From a virus: 34,133 nucleotides of DNA. Made by a program: the position numbers and the translations under genes. Below the pieces are notes generated by a model. That model had not been told where the DNA came from. It saw only the letters and a program-made list of their open reading frames with translations, and did no database searches. Every line of letters starts with the position of its first letter. The stretch's first letter is position 1. Shown piece after piece: positions 1-8,700 of the stretch. Location of the stretch: the IMG/VR virus record IMGVR_UViG_3300025168_000309, positions 1-34,133 of that record; one strand, written 5' to 3'.

Positions 1-45
1 GAATTTTATGGTAGAATCTTTTGTTCAAATTTAAATACACTATAA
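1..45 (+). CDS. C-terminal end of an upstream gene (partial)
   Basis: The window opens inside an open frame that reads 14 codons (EFYGRIFCSNLNTL) and stops at 43-45. A second frame stops at 32-34, so the frame choice is not certain. A strong terminator follows 42 nt later, as expected at the end of a highly expressed gene. In T4-like genomes a capsid gene could precede the neck genes, but the fragment is too short to identify. Confidence 0.3.
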   Translation, partial: EFYGRIFCSNLNTL

Positions 46-87
46 TATTTAATTATATTAAAGTATTTAAACAATTATTCTTAAAAG

Positions 88-113
88 AGCCCCACATTAG
101 TGGGGCTTTTTTT
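88..113 (+). terminator. Rho-independent terminator
   Basis: Perfect 8-bp stem (88-95 pairs with 100-107, AGCCCCAC/GTGGGGCT) with an ATTA loop, followed by an uninterrupted run of T to 113. It is the most GC-rich short segment in the neighbourhood. It closes the upstream unit just before the late promoter at 133. Confidence 0.93.
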
Positions 114-132
114 ATGATTTAATTTCCCCTGT

Positions 133-148
133 AATATTTATAACAAAA
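133..148 (+). promoter_or_regulatory. Putative late promoter, copy 1
   Basis: AATATTTATAACAAAA, the consensus form of a motif repeated before several structural genes in this window. It lies just after the terminator and ends 4 nt before the ATG at 153. If TATAAC acts as a -10-like element, transcription would begin nearly at the start codon. No -35-like partner is visible, as in T4 late promoters. Confidence 0.65.
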
Positions 149-152
149 ACCT

Positions 153-1487
153 ATGGCATCAACAGTAACTCCGTCTACTTTTCAAGTAAAAATTAAAGAA
201 GAGCATGTGATTAACGGTATAAGAACAATAAATGAAAATTTATATAGAGTTCCAAATGTAACAAATTATGATAGGAGAATTGTTACCGTTCCTGTTAATA
301 CAAATGTTGACTTAATAAACACAAATGGACTAGTACCAGGTCCAGCATTATTTCCTTCATACAGTATAGCTTATGGAAGAATAACAAATATGGATGATGC
401 TAATCGTTTAGCTGTTACCTTTACTTCATCAAATGGTGAATCAGAAACAGGAAATGTAGGGTCAGATTTAAGTGGGTCTTACACTAGTGGGGGAACAGGT
501 GGAACAGCTGGAACTTATAATAATCTTCCAACTACAACAAATGGGAATGGTGATGGGATGACGTTACGTGTTGTAACATCTAATACATTAAATGCATCCC
601 CTGTAATTACTTTAACCCCATTAGCAACAACTTTAGCAGCTATAGGTACTTATACAGTAGCGTTAACAGGTGGATCAGGAACAGGAGCAACAGGTTCTGT
701 GACAGTAACACCTGGTGCGGGTAATGACGCTTCAGTACCCACATATACGCAATTATCATTTGTAACCTCAGGTTCAGGATATACATTAGGAGATCAATTA
801 ACTATTCCTACAGGAGCATTATCTAATGGTAATCTTGTAAAAGGAAGTATTATAACTAATATATCTGTACCCACAGTAACAGTTAATACTACTATAAATA
901 ATGTTCCTATTACAACTACAACAGGTCAAGGAGCAACAGTAACTTTAACATCAGCAGGTGGTGTTATTACAACAGCTGTAATTAACTCAGTTGGTTTAGA
1001 ATATGCTGTTAACCAAGATGTTGTTATAAAAGAATCAGTATTACAAACATTAGGATATGGAGCTGTTAGTGGTGATTATATAGGAAATTTAGTAGCTGGA
1101 AATATGGCAACATCAGCAGCAAATGTTCTACCAGGTTTACAAGCTGTAAATCTTACAGTTAAACCAACTAATGTAACTATACAAACTGGAGGAAATGGAT
1201 ATGCCGTAGGAAATCAAATAACAGTAGCAAAAGCAAATATAGGGAACCCAACAGATGATTTAACATATACATTAGATCAAAGAGATTTTTCATTATCAGG
1301 AACTAAAAGTTACTGGACAATGGAATGTTTACCTACCTCTTCTATTATGTTTTCAAGCCCTAATTGCTCAGGTAGTAAATTTAATGGTTTGTTTGAACAA
1401 GATATAGAATTTATTTCTGTATACGCTCTTACTGGAAGTGTAGACGTAGAATATGTACTCGTCAACGCTCCAATAGCAACTAATTAA
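153..1487 (+). CDS. Virion protein, jelly-roll-like with inserted beta-repeat region
   Basis: A 444-aa protein that I cannot name. Residues 1-97 and about 376-444 look like the two halves of a compact beta-sandwich virion protein: a segment on position and rhythm (YSIAYGRITNMDDANRLAV), then a late part with LPTSSIMFSS, IEFISVYAL and VEYVLVNAP. Between them lies a Gly/Thr/Val-rich stretch with at least two copies of a repeat of the form GxGYxxGxxLTI (SGYTLGDQLTI, NGYAVGNQITV). The same repeat fills the insertion in the tail sheath protein encoded at 18115, so both probably carry a related surface decoration. It is the first gene after a terminator and late promoter and lies directly upstream of the neck genes. 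A neck, capsid-decoration or whisker role is plausible but unproven. Confidence 0.85.
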   Translation: MASTVTPSTFQVKIKEEHVINGIRTINENLYRVPNVTNYDRRIVTVPVNTNVDLINTNGLVPGPALFPSYSIAYGRITNMDDANRLAVTFTSSNGESETGNVGSDLSGSYTSGGTGGTAGTYNNLPTTTNGNGDGMTLRVVTSNTLNASPVITLTPLATTLAAIGTYTVALTGGSGTGATGSVTVTPGAGNDASVPTYTQLSFVTSGSGYTLGDQLTIPTGALSNGNLVKGSIITNISVPTVTVNTTINNVPITTTTGQGATVTLTSAGGVITTAVINSVGLEYAVNQDVVIKESVLQTLGYGAVSGDYIGNLVAGNMATSAANVLPGLQAVNLTVKPTNVTIQTGGNGYAVGNQITVAKANIGNPTDDLTYTLDQRDFSLSGTKSYWTMECLPTSSIMFSSPNCSGSKFNGLFEQDIEFISVYALTGSVDVEYVLVNAPIATN

Positions 1488-1488
1488 A

Positions 1489-1520
1489 ACACAAGTTAAA
1501 CACGAATTAAACGTAAATAA
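1489..1520 (+). repeat. Short imperfect tandem repeat in intergenic leader
   Basis: Two adjacent 11-mers (ACACAAGTTAA, ACACGAATTAA; 9 of 11 identical) and a degenerate third unit (ACGTAAATAA) fill the gap before the ATG at 1526. This spacer lacks the late-promoter motif, so the repeats may be leader or binding sequence. Chance in AT-rich DNA is also possible. Confidence 0.4.
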
Positions 1521-1525
1521 AAATT

Positions 1526-2719
1526 ATGAATATACCAATTTGGCCAGGCTCAAGTTCATTCCACCCAGGAGATACTCCTTTTGGATTTTATGACAACGAT
1601 CCAGCATTTGAAAAAGATGCTGATAAAGTAGCAAATTTTTGTGCATTAAGGATGGGATATCCTCTTGTTGAGATTGAATTACAAAAGAAAAATTTTTATG
1701 CTGCCTTTGAAGAAGCAGTTACTATATATGGTAACGAATTATATGCTTATAAAATCAGAGAAAATTATCTAACATTAGAAGGTGCTCCAACAAGTATAGA
1801 TATAGAAGAATCAATAGTTACACCTAATTTAGGTCGTATAATAGATTATTCAGAACAATATGGAGCTGAAGCAGGAACAGGAGGAAATGTACCTTGGCAT
1901 AAATTGCATGTTCATTTAACAGCAAGTGTACAAGATTATAATTTAGATGAAATAGCAGCACAAGCAGGATTTAAAAAAGAAAACGACATTCAAATAATGA
2001 GAGTATTTTTTGAAGCTCCACCAGCATCAGCATTAATGGCTAGTTCATATGATGGTTTTGGATTTGGTTTAGGAGGATCTGTAGCTGCAGGAATTGATGG
2101 TGTAGGAGGATTAGGTGGAATGGGTTACGGAGGTGGCTATTTAATGATGCCTTTAAATTATGATATGCAAATTATTCAACAAATTGAATTAAATGATATG
2201 GTTAGAATATCTAACTATTCATTTGAAATGCATAATAATGTATTAAGAGTATTTCCAATACCTGGGGGTGTAGTACAAGATCCATTACAATCAGGATCAA
2301 ATGCAGGGACTATGTGGGTTGAATTTATGTTAAAATCAGAAAGAACTTCAGCATCAATAGTAGAGGCATATGATAAAATAAAAATGGTAAGTGGAGTACC
2401 TTATAAAAACCCAACATATCGAGATATTAATTCTGTAGGTAGAAGTTGGATATTTGAAATGACTTTAGCTATATGTAAAGAAATGTTAGGATATGTTAGA
2501 GGTAAATACGAAACAGTACCTATACCAAATGCTGAAATAACATTAAACCAAGCTGATTTATTAGCAGCAGCTAGGGAAGAAAAAGAAGCATTATTAGCTT
2601 CATTAAGAGGATTTTTTGATGAAACCTCAAGAGAAAAGTTATTAGAAAGAAGAACAATGGAGTCTAATTTTGTAATGGAAGAATTAGATAGAGTTCCTCG
2701 TGTAATTTATATAGGATAA
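1526..2719 (+). CDS. Neck protein, T4 gp13-like
   Basis: A 397-aa protein with no signal peptide, beginning MNIPIWPGSSSFHPGDTPFG. The N-terminal half contains helical text typical of connector proteins (FYAAFEEAVTIYGNELYAYKIREN). A Gly/Met-rich low-complexity loop sits around residues 170-205, followed by a beta-rich region and a helical C-terminus (TSREKLLERRTMESNFVMEELDRV). The assignment rests mainly on order: it is followed without gaps by gp14-like and gp15-like genes, the T4 arrangement 13-14-15. T4 gp13 is about 309 aa, so this protein is longer. In the family it helps close the head after packaging and binds the tail. No late-promoter motif precedes it, so it is probably co-transcribed from 133. 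Confidence 0.6.
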   Translation: MNIPIWPGSSSFHPGDTPFGFYDNDPAFEKDADKVANFCALRMGYPLVEIELQKKNFYAAFEEAVTIYGNELYAYKIRENYLTLEGAPTSIDIEESIVTPNLGRIIDYSEQYGAEAGTGGNVPWHKLHVHLTASVQDYNLDEIAAQAGFKKENDIQIMRVFFEAPPASALMASSYDGFGFGLGGSVAAGIDGVGGLGGMGYGGGYLMMPLNYDMQIIQQIELNDMVRISNYSFEMHNNVLRVFPIPGGVVQDPLQSGSNAGTMWVEFMLKSERTSASIVEAYDKIKMVSGVPYKNPTYRDINSVGRSWIFEMTLAICKEMLGYVRGKYETVPIPNAEITLNQADLLAAAREEKEALLASLRGFFDETSREKLLERRTMESNFVMEELDRVPRVIYIG

Positions 2720-2720
2720 T

Positions 2721-3320
2721 ATGGCATTATTTGGAACACAAAGAGACGTAAGCCTTTTTAGGCATATGAGTAGGGAGTTAATGGCTGACATTATCACTGA
2801 ACAATGTGCATTTTATAAATATAAATTAGAGGAAACTAAAATTAATTTATATGGAGAAGCAGCAGAAGAAAAATTCTATATAGGTCCTGTTCTACTTAAT
2901 ACATTAGTAGAAAGAACAGATAATATCTATCCTGAAACAGATTTAGGTACAGATTATGATAAAGAAGTACAATTTAGTTTCTTAAGAGATGATTTATTAG
3001 GAGCAGGTGAAGACTTTAACAAGTTTGACAATAAAGGTAATAGTTATACTGGATTACCAGGTACTGGATATGGAGCTAATTTAGTTCCTCAAGTAGGTGA
3101 TATTATTATGTATAATGAAGGATACTATGAAGTGCATGAAACCATTTCAAATCAATATTTTGCAGGTAAAAATCCAGATTATCCAAATAATGTTAATTCA
3201 ATTAACAAAACAGATGGTCCTGGTGATTTAAGTGCATATGGTTCAAATATATCTGTAATATGTAAATCTCACTATGTACAAGCAGATAAATTAGGTTTAA
3301 CTCAAGCAAGATATCAATAA
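2721..3320 (+). CDS. Neck protein, T4 gp14-like
   Basis: A 199-aa protein starting one base after the preceding stop. A helical N-terminal part (ISTRELMADIITEQCAFYKYKL-like region, residues 15-35) leads to a beta domain with VGDIIMYNEGYYEVHETI. This corresponds to the gp14 segment in which a protein-interface strand is introduced by a 'GDLIYFP...LFEI' phrase. In T4, gp14 forms the outer neck collar with gp13 and seals the portal before the tail docks. Its stop codon shares its last A with the next ATG (TAATG), consistent with translational coupling. Identity is supported by that phrase plus its place between gp13-like and gp15-like genes. Confidence 0.62.
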   Translation: MALFGTQRDVSLFRHMSRELMADIITEQCAFYKYKLEETKINLYGEAAEEKFYIGPVLLNTLVERTDNIYPETDLGTDYDKEVQFSFLRDDLLGAGEDFNKFDNKGNSYTGLPGTGYGANLVPQVGDIIMYNEGYYEVHETISNQYFAGKNPDYPNNVNSINKTDGPGDLSAYGSNISVICKSHYVQADKLGLTQARYQ

Positions 3321-4273
3321 TGGCAGATCAAATTACACCAAGACCTAAAACACAAAGGGAGATTTTATTAGATACTCCGGGACAACAACCTTATGTTTAT
3401 CCTGATGGAACAACCAATCAAAATCCTAACTTAGATGGAGTAGGACCCGATGGTAGGACTAATAGAGGTAATCATGTTTCATTTAGAGATGATAATACAA
3501 AACCTTTTGCCTTAGGTTTAAAAGAAAATGATGAAGCAATAGTTTATTATATGGAAAATGTAATTAAACCAACAGTGACTCAAAATGGTGTAGTACAAAA
3601 AGTACCTATTTATTATGGTTCACCTGAAAGATGGGCTCAAGTACAAAAAGAAGGTTATTATAGAGATCTAAAAGGTAAAATAATGATGCCTGTTATTACC
3701 TATAAACGTACTAATGTAGAAAAAAATAGAAACATAGCAAATAAATTAGATGCAAATTATCCTAATAATGTTCAATTATTCCAAAAACCTTATAGTCAAA
3801 GAAATGCCTATGATCAATTTGATATTTTAAATAATAGAGTACCTAAAAAAGAATCATACGCAGTAGTAATGCCTGATTATGTAACATTAACTTATGATTT
3901 TATTATATCTACTTATTATGTAGAACAAATGAATAAAATAGTAGAGGCAATGAATTATGCTTCTGACTCATATTGGGGCAATAAAGAAAGATTTCAATTT
4001 AATGCTCGTATTGATAGTTATGCTACTACTGTTGAACTAGTTTCTGCAGGTAATAGGTTAGTTAAAACTAACTTTTCATTAACATTAAATGGTTATTTAA
4101 TACCAGATACTATACAAAAAGAATTAGCATCTGTTAAAAAATTAAGTAATGCATCTCAACTAATATTTGATATGGAAACTGTAGTCCAAATTCCAAATAC
4201 AAACACATCTATAGATCCTAGAAGATCAATTAATACTAACAATAATCCCGCTAGTTTTGTAGACAGGATTTAA
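3320..4273 (+). CDS. gp15: Tail terminator / sheath completion protein, gp15-like
   Basis: A 317-aa protein matching the T4 gp15 pattern in order: KVPIYYGSPERW (T4 VPITYASKEHF), MPVITYKRTNV (the strand after 'PRINL'), LTYDFIISTYYVEQMNKIVEAM (T4 IYELSIFTRYEDDMFQIVEQI), and NFSLTLNGYLIP (T4 EWSLTFEVNGWMYP). These are recalled family features, not a search result. gp15 caps the last sheath and tube ring and binds the neck. The first 60 residues are a polar, Pro/Asn-rich extension absent from T4. It overlaps the upstream stop by one base. The gene ends the neck operon; a new late-type promoter follows at 4289. Confidence 0.82.
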   Translation: MADQITPRPKTQREILLDTPGQQPYVYPDGTTNQNPNLDGVGPDGRTNRGNHVSFRDDNTKPFALGLKENDEAIVYYMENVIKPTVTQNGVVQKVPIYYGSPERWAQVQKEGYYRDLKGKIMMPVITYKRTNVEKNRNIANKLDANYPNNVQLFQKPYSQRNAYDQFDILNNRVPKKESYAVVMPDYVTLTYDFIISTYYVEQMNKIVEAMNYASDSYWGNKERFQFNARIDSYATTVELVSAGNRLVKTNFSLTLNGYLIPDTIQKELASVKKLSNASQLIFDMETVVQIPNTNTSIDPRRSINTNNNPASFVDRI

Positions 4274-4288
4274 TTTTTCAAACTAATA

Positions 4289-4305
4289 TTATATTTATAA
4301 TTAAA
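4289..4305 (+). promoter_or_regulatory. Putative late promoter, copy 2
   Basis: TTATATTTATAATTAAA, a variant of the repeated motif, 9 nt before the ATG at 4315. It would drive the fibre operon (4315-17758), in which no further copy of the motif was found. Confidence 0.55.
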
Positions 4306-4314
4306 TTGAATTAA

Positions 4315-5727
4315 ATGGCTATAATATTAAGACAGACTAAGGGTTCTGAGTTAACTTTCACCGAGGTTGATGGCAATTTTTCCTCACTTTTATTTGATGT
4401 AGCCCTATCAGGTAATTCTCTTTTATTTTATACTAATAATGGTTCAGATCAATTAAAAAGAACAATTGATTTATCTAATATAGTAAGTTCAAGTCTTATA
4501 GTTAAAAGAAATTCAACAACTGTAGTACCTTCTACTGAAATAATGAATTTTACAGGTACTGGAGTATCTGTTTCACAATCCCCTACAGGTACAGCAGTAA
4601 TTGATATATCTTCTGGTTCAGGAACATCAGGTTCAAGTGGATCTTCAGGTGAAGCTGGTACATCAGGTAGTTCGGGTTCATCAGGAGCAGCAGGTACATC
4701 AGGTTCAAGTGGATCATCAGGAGCAGCAGGTACATCAGGTAGTTCAGGTTCATCAGGAGTAGCAGGTACATCAGGTAGTTCAGGTTCATCAGGAGTAGCA
4801 GGTACATCAGGTTCAAGTGGATCTTCAGGTGTATCCGGTGTGTCCGGTTCATCAGGTTCTTCAGGAACATCAGGTGCAGATACTAGTACTTATACTAATG
4901 CAGTAGCAACACCTATAAATTTTCCAAGTGATGATGATCCTAACATACCAGCAGGAACAACATTTTCAAATAAAACATTTCCAGAAATGATGAATTTAAT
5001 GTTGTATCCAACATTATATCCTTCATTATCTAACCCATCAAGTGGTTTTTCCATTTCACCAGCAAATACTTTCCAAAAAATAGGTGCTACAATAAGTACT
5101 TTAACTTTAAGTGCAACTTTTAATAAAGGAAGCATTAACCCAGCTTATGGAACAAATGGGTTTAGAAGTGGTGATCCAAATCAATATAATTATGGTGGAA
5201 CTGGAGTATCAAATCAAACAAGTACAGCATTAACAAATTCCACAACAACTTCTAATTATGTAATTGTACAAGGAAATCAGTCATGGACAGGAGCTGTTCA
5301 ATTTGACCAAGGTCCACAACCATTAGATAGTTCAGGTGCCAATTTTAGTACCCCATTATCTGCAGGAACTACTAATACAATAACAAGAACAATAAATGGA
5401 GTTTACCCAGTATTTGGTACAACAGTAAGTCTTAATACATCCACAGAATTTTCTTTACAGACAATGACTACACTTATCCAAGCATCTTTAGTAACAGAAT
5501 CTGGGGGTGGAGGTTTAAAACAATATATAGAAGTTCCAAATGCCTGGTCAACTATTACAGGTTTACAACAATTTAATACATTAAGTAATGTTTATGATAC
5601 TATTTTATTAAGTTCATTCACTACATCTTCAGTAACAAAAACAATAGAAGGTCAATCCGTTAATTATACTAAATATACTCATAATGGCGGAACAATAGGG
5701 GCAAGAATATTAAGATTTTTAACATAA
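4315..5727 (+). CDS. Tail fibre protein with Gly-X-Y (collagen-like) segment
   Basis: A 470-aa protein. The N-terminus (ILRQTKGSELTFTEVDGNF) is a common phage fibre anchor phrase. Residues about 101-188 are strict Gly-X-Y triplets, mostly GSS, GTS, GAA and GVA, with no proline. Residues 189-470 form a beta-rich, Ser/Thr/Asn-rich head that may be the tip. The repeat composition matches the giant fibre encoded 4 nt downstream, so the two probably act together or descend from one another. Location is inferred to be the virion surface, as a long fibre segment or its attachment piece. The specific partner is unknown. Confidence 0.85.
   Translation: MAIILRQTKGSELTFTEVDGNFSSLLFDVALSGNSLLFYTNNGSDQLKRTIDLSNIVSSSLIVKRNSTTVVPSTEIMNFTGTGVSVSQSPTGTAVIDISSGSGTSGSSGSSGEAGTSGSSGSSGAAGTSGSSGSSGAAGTSGSSGSSGVAGTSGSSGSSGVAGTSGSSGSSGVSGVSGSSGSSGTSGADTSTYTNAVATPINFPSDDDPNIPAGTTFSNKTFPEMMNLMLYPTLYPSLSNPSSGFSISPANTFQKIGATISTLTLSATFNKGSINPAYGTNGFRSGDPNQYNYGGTGVSNQTSTALTNSTTTSNYVIVQGNQSWTGAVQFDQGPQPLDSSGANFSTPLSAGTTNTITRTINGVYPVFGTTVSLNTSTEFSLQTMTTLIQASLVTESGGGGLKQYIEVPNAWSTITGLQQFNTLSNVYDTILLSSFTTSSVTKTIEGQSVNYTKYTHNGGTIGARILRFLT
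4615..4878 (+). repeat. Gly-X-Y coding repeat of the 470-aa fibre protein
   Basis: 264 nt encoding about 29 Gly-X-Y triplets. The amino acid pattern is regular, but codons vary between copies (GGT/GGA for Gly; TCA, TCT, AGT for Ser), so DNA identity between units is lower than protein identity. Confidence 0.92.
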
Positions 5728-5731
5728 AACT

Positions 5732-8700
5732 ATGGCAAGAGTAAAAGGAACATTAGGTATATCGGCAAATTTCGAACCACAAATAGCGGCAGCATTTGAT
5801 GCTCGTGCAAATGTACCTACAAAAGCAGACTTGATTCTTGCTGCTACTTGGGTAGCATTAGATTCGGGAACTTACGTTTATAACGGTATGACTGTTACTG
5901 TCTCTGAGGATTCAACAGCGGCTAACAATGGTATTTATGTTTTATTAGATACAGCAGAGATAGAAACTGCTGATTTTTCAGGTTGGTTATTTGTAGGATC
6001 GGCAGCAGCTGGTACTTCAGGTAGCTCAGGTAGTTCAGGGGCAGCAGGTTCATCAGGATCTTCAGGTACAAGTGGTTCATCAGGATCTTCAGGTACAAGT
6101 GGTTCTTCAGGATCATCAGGTACATCAGGTTCTTCAGGATCATCCGGTACAAGCGGTTCATCAGGATCTTCAGGTGAATCAGGTACAAGCGGTTCATCAG
6201 GTTCATCAGGAGCAGCTGGTACTTCAGGTAGTTCAGGTTCATCAGGTACATCAGGTAGCTCAGGTTCATCAGGTACATCAGGTAGCTCAGGTTCATCAGG
6301 AGAATCAGGTACTTCAGGATCATCAGGTTCATCAGGTACAAGCGGTTCATCAGGATCATCAGGTACAAGCGGTTCATCAGGATCTTCAGGTACAAGTGGT
6401 TCATCAGGATCTTCAGGTGCTTCAGGTAGCTCAGGTTCATCAGGAGCAGCAGGTACTTCAGGATCATCAGGTTCAAGTGGTACTTCAGGTTCATCAGGAT
6501 CCTCAGGTACATCAGGTAGCTCAGGTTCTTCAGGAGAATCAGGTACATCAGGTTCAAGTGGATCTTCGGGTACATCAGGTTCAAGTGGTTCATCAGGTAC
6601 TTCAGGTTCATCAGGATCTTCAGGGGTTTCAGGTTCTTCAGGATCATCAGGTACATCAGGTTCTTCAGGATCATCAGGTACAAGTGGTTCAAGTGGATCT
6701 TCAGGTGAAGCAGGTACAAGCGGTTCAAGTGGATCTTCAGGAACATCAGGTTCAAGTGGTTCATCAGGTACTTCAGGTCAAGATGGTTCATTTGGTGGTG
6801 CTAGTTTTGATTATGATTTTTCAACAAACACAACAACATCAGACCCAGGATCAGGTAATGTAAAATTAAATAATGCAACTCAAAATGCTGCAACTCGAGT
6901 TTATATAAATGATATAGATTCTGCTGGAAGTGATATTTCAACATTTTTAGCAACATTAGATGCATCCACATCAGCAATAAAAGGTCATATAAGAATATCA
7001 AATAAATTTGATACTAATCAATTTATATTATGGTCTATTACAGGAACAACAGATAATACAGGTTGGTGGGAATTAGTTACAGCAGTAGCAAATTCATCAG
7101 CTACATCACCATTTTCAGATGGTGAAGATGTGCTATGTTCATTTGTTGTAACAGGGGATAAAGGAGATAGTGGTTCATCAGGTTCATCAGGTGTTTCAGG
7201 TAGCTCAGGTTCATCAGGAACTTCAGGTGCAGATGGTTCATCAGGTTCATCAGGAACTTCAGGTGAAACAGGTGGAACAGGTTCAAGTGGTTCATCAGGT
7301 GTTTCAGGTAGCTCAGGTTCATCAGGTACTTCAGGTGCAGACGGATCTTCAGGATCAAGTGGAACTTCAGGTGAAACAGGAGGAACAGGTTCAAGTGGTT
7401 CATCAGGTGTTTCAGGTAGCTCAGGTTCTTCAGGAACTTCAGGAGCAGATGGTTCAAGTGGATCTTCAGGTACTTCAGGTACAGACGGTTCATCAGGATC
7501 AAGCGGTACTTCAGGTGCAGATGGTTCATCAGGTTCATCAGGAACTTCAGGAGCAACTGTTATAGCACCTAATACCTTTTCATATGATTTTCAAACTTCA
7601 ACAGTAGGTGACCCAGGAGGTGGAGAAGTTCAAGGAGATAATAGTACACAAACATCAATAGCTGAATTATTTATTAATTTAGATGATGGTGATGGAAATA
7701 CTATTCCAACTCCAACAGCTCCAGGAATAATAACAATAAGAAAACAATCAAATTCATCAGTATTTATTTCATACCGTTATACTAGTGTTTCTGTAAATTC
7801 TGGTATAGCTACATTTGGCGGTACTGTTACTGCTAGTAGCACAACAAACCCATTTGCTGATAATGATCCAATTTATGTAGGATTTACACTAAGTGGATCA
7901 TCAGGTTCTTCAGGATCTTCAGGTGCTTCAGGTTCAAGTGGATCTTCAGGTACTTCAGGTGCAGATGGTTCAAGTGGTTCATCAGGTACTTCAGGTGCAG
8001 ATGGTTCAAGTGGTTCAAGTGGTACTTCAGGTGCAGATGGTTCAAGTGGTTCAAGTGGTACTTCAGGTGCAGATGGCTCTTCAGGTTCATCAGGAGCAGC
8101 AGGTACATCAGGTTCAAGTGGTTTATTTGGTGGTATTCCTTATAGTTTTTCTACAACAGTAGGAGGAGAAACAGCAGCAGGACAAATAAGACTTAATAAT
8201 GCAGATGCTCAATCTGCAACCCAAGTTCTTATTAGTGATACAGATGCAGAAACTGGTGATCAATCAGATTATTTAGCAACATTAGATGATGCTGGGTTTA
8301 CGGATAATAGGGGTTATTTAATAATACAAGATGCAGATGGTGGTGGAGCAGGTGCTCAATCATTTTCAACATTTATAATAAAATCAATTGCTAGTACTGC
8401 AGATTCACAACATACATTTAATGTTACTTTTGTAGCAGCAACAAATGCAGGAACAGGTAATCCACCATTTAGTGATGCTGATAAAATAGTAATGAATTTT
8501 TCAGCAACTGGTGAAGCAGGTTCTTCAGGATCTTCAGGTGCTTCAGGATCAAGCGGTTCATCAGGAACTTCAGGTGCAGATGGTTCAAGTGGATCAAGTG
8601 GAACTTCAGGTGAAGATGGATCTTCAGGATCATCAGGAACTTCAGGTGCAGATGGGTCTTCAGGTTCATCAGGAACTTCAGGTGCAGATGGTTCAAGTGG

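Noticed and set aside
133-143. TATTTATA in the repeated motif read as a minus-strand T4 late promoter (TATAAATA)
   Set aside because: No minus-strand genes lie nearby, and the conserved part continues with AAYAAAA toward the + strand start codons, so the + direction is the sensible one.
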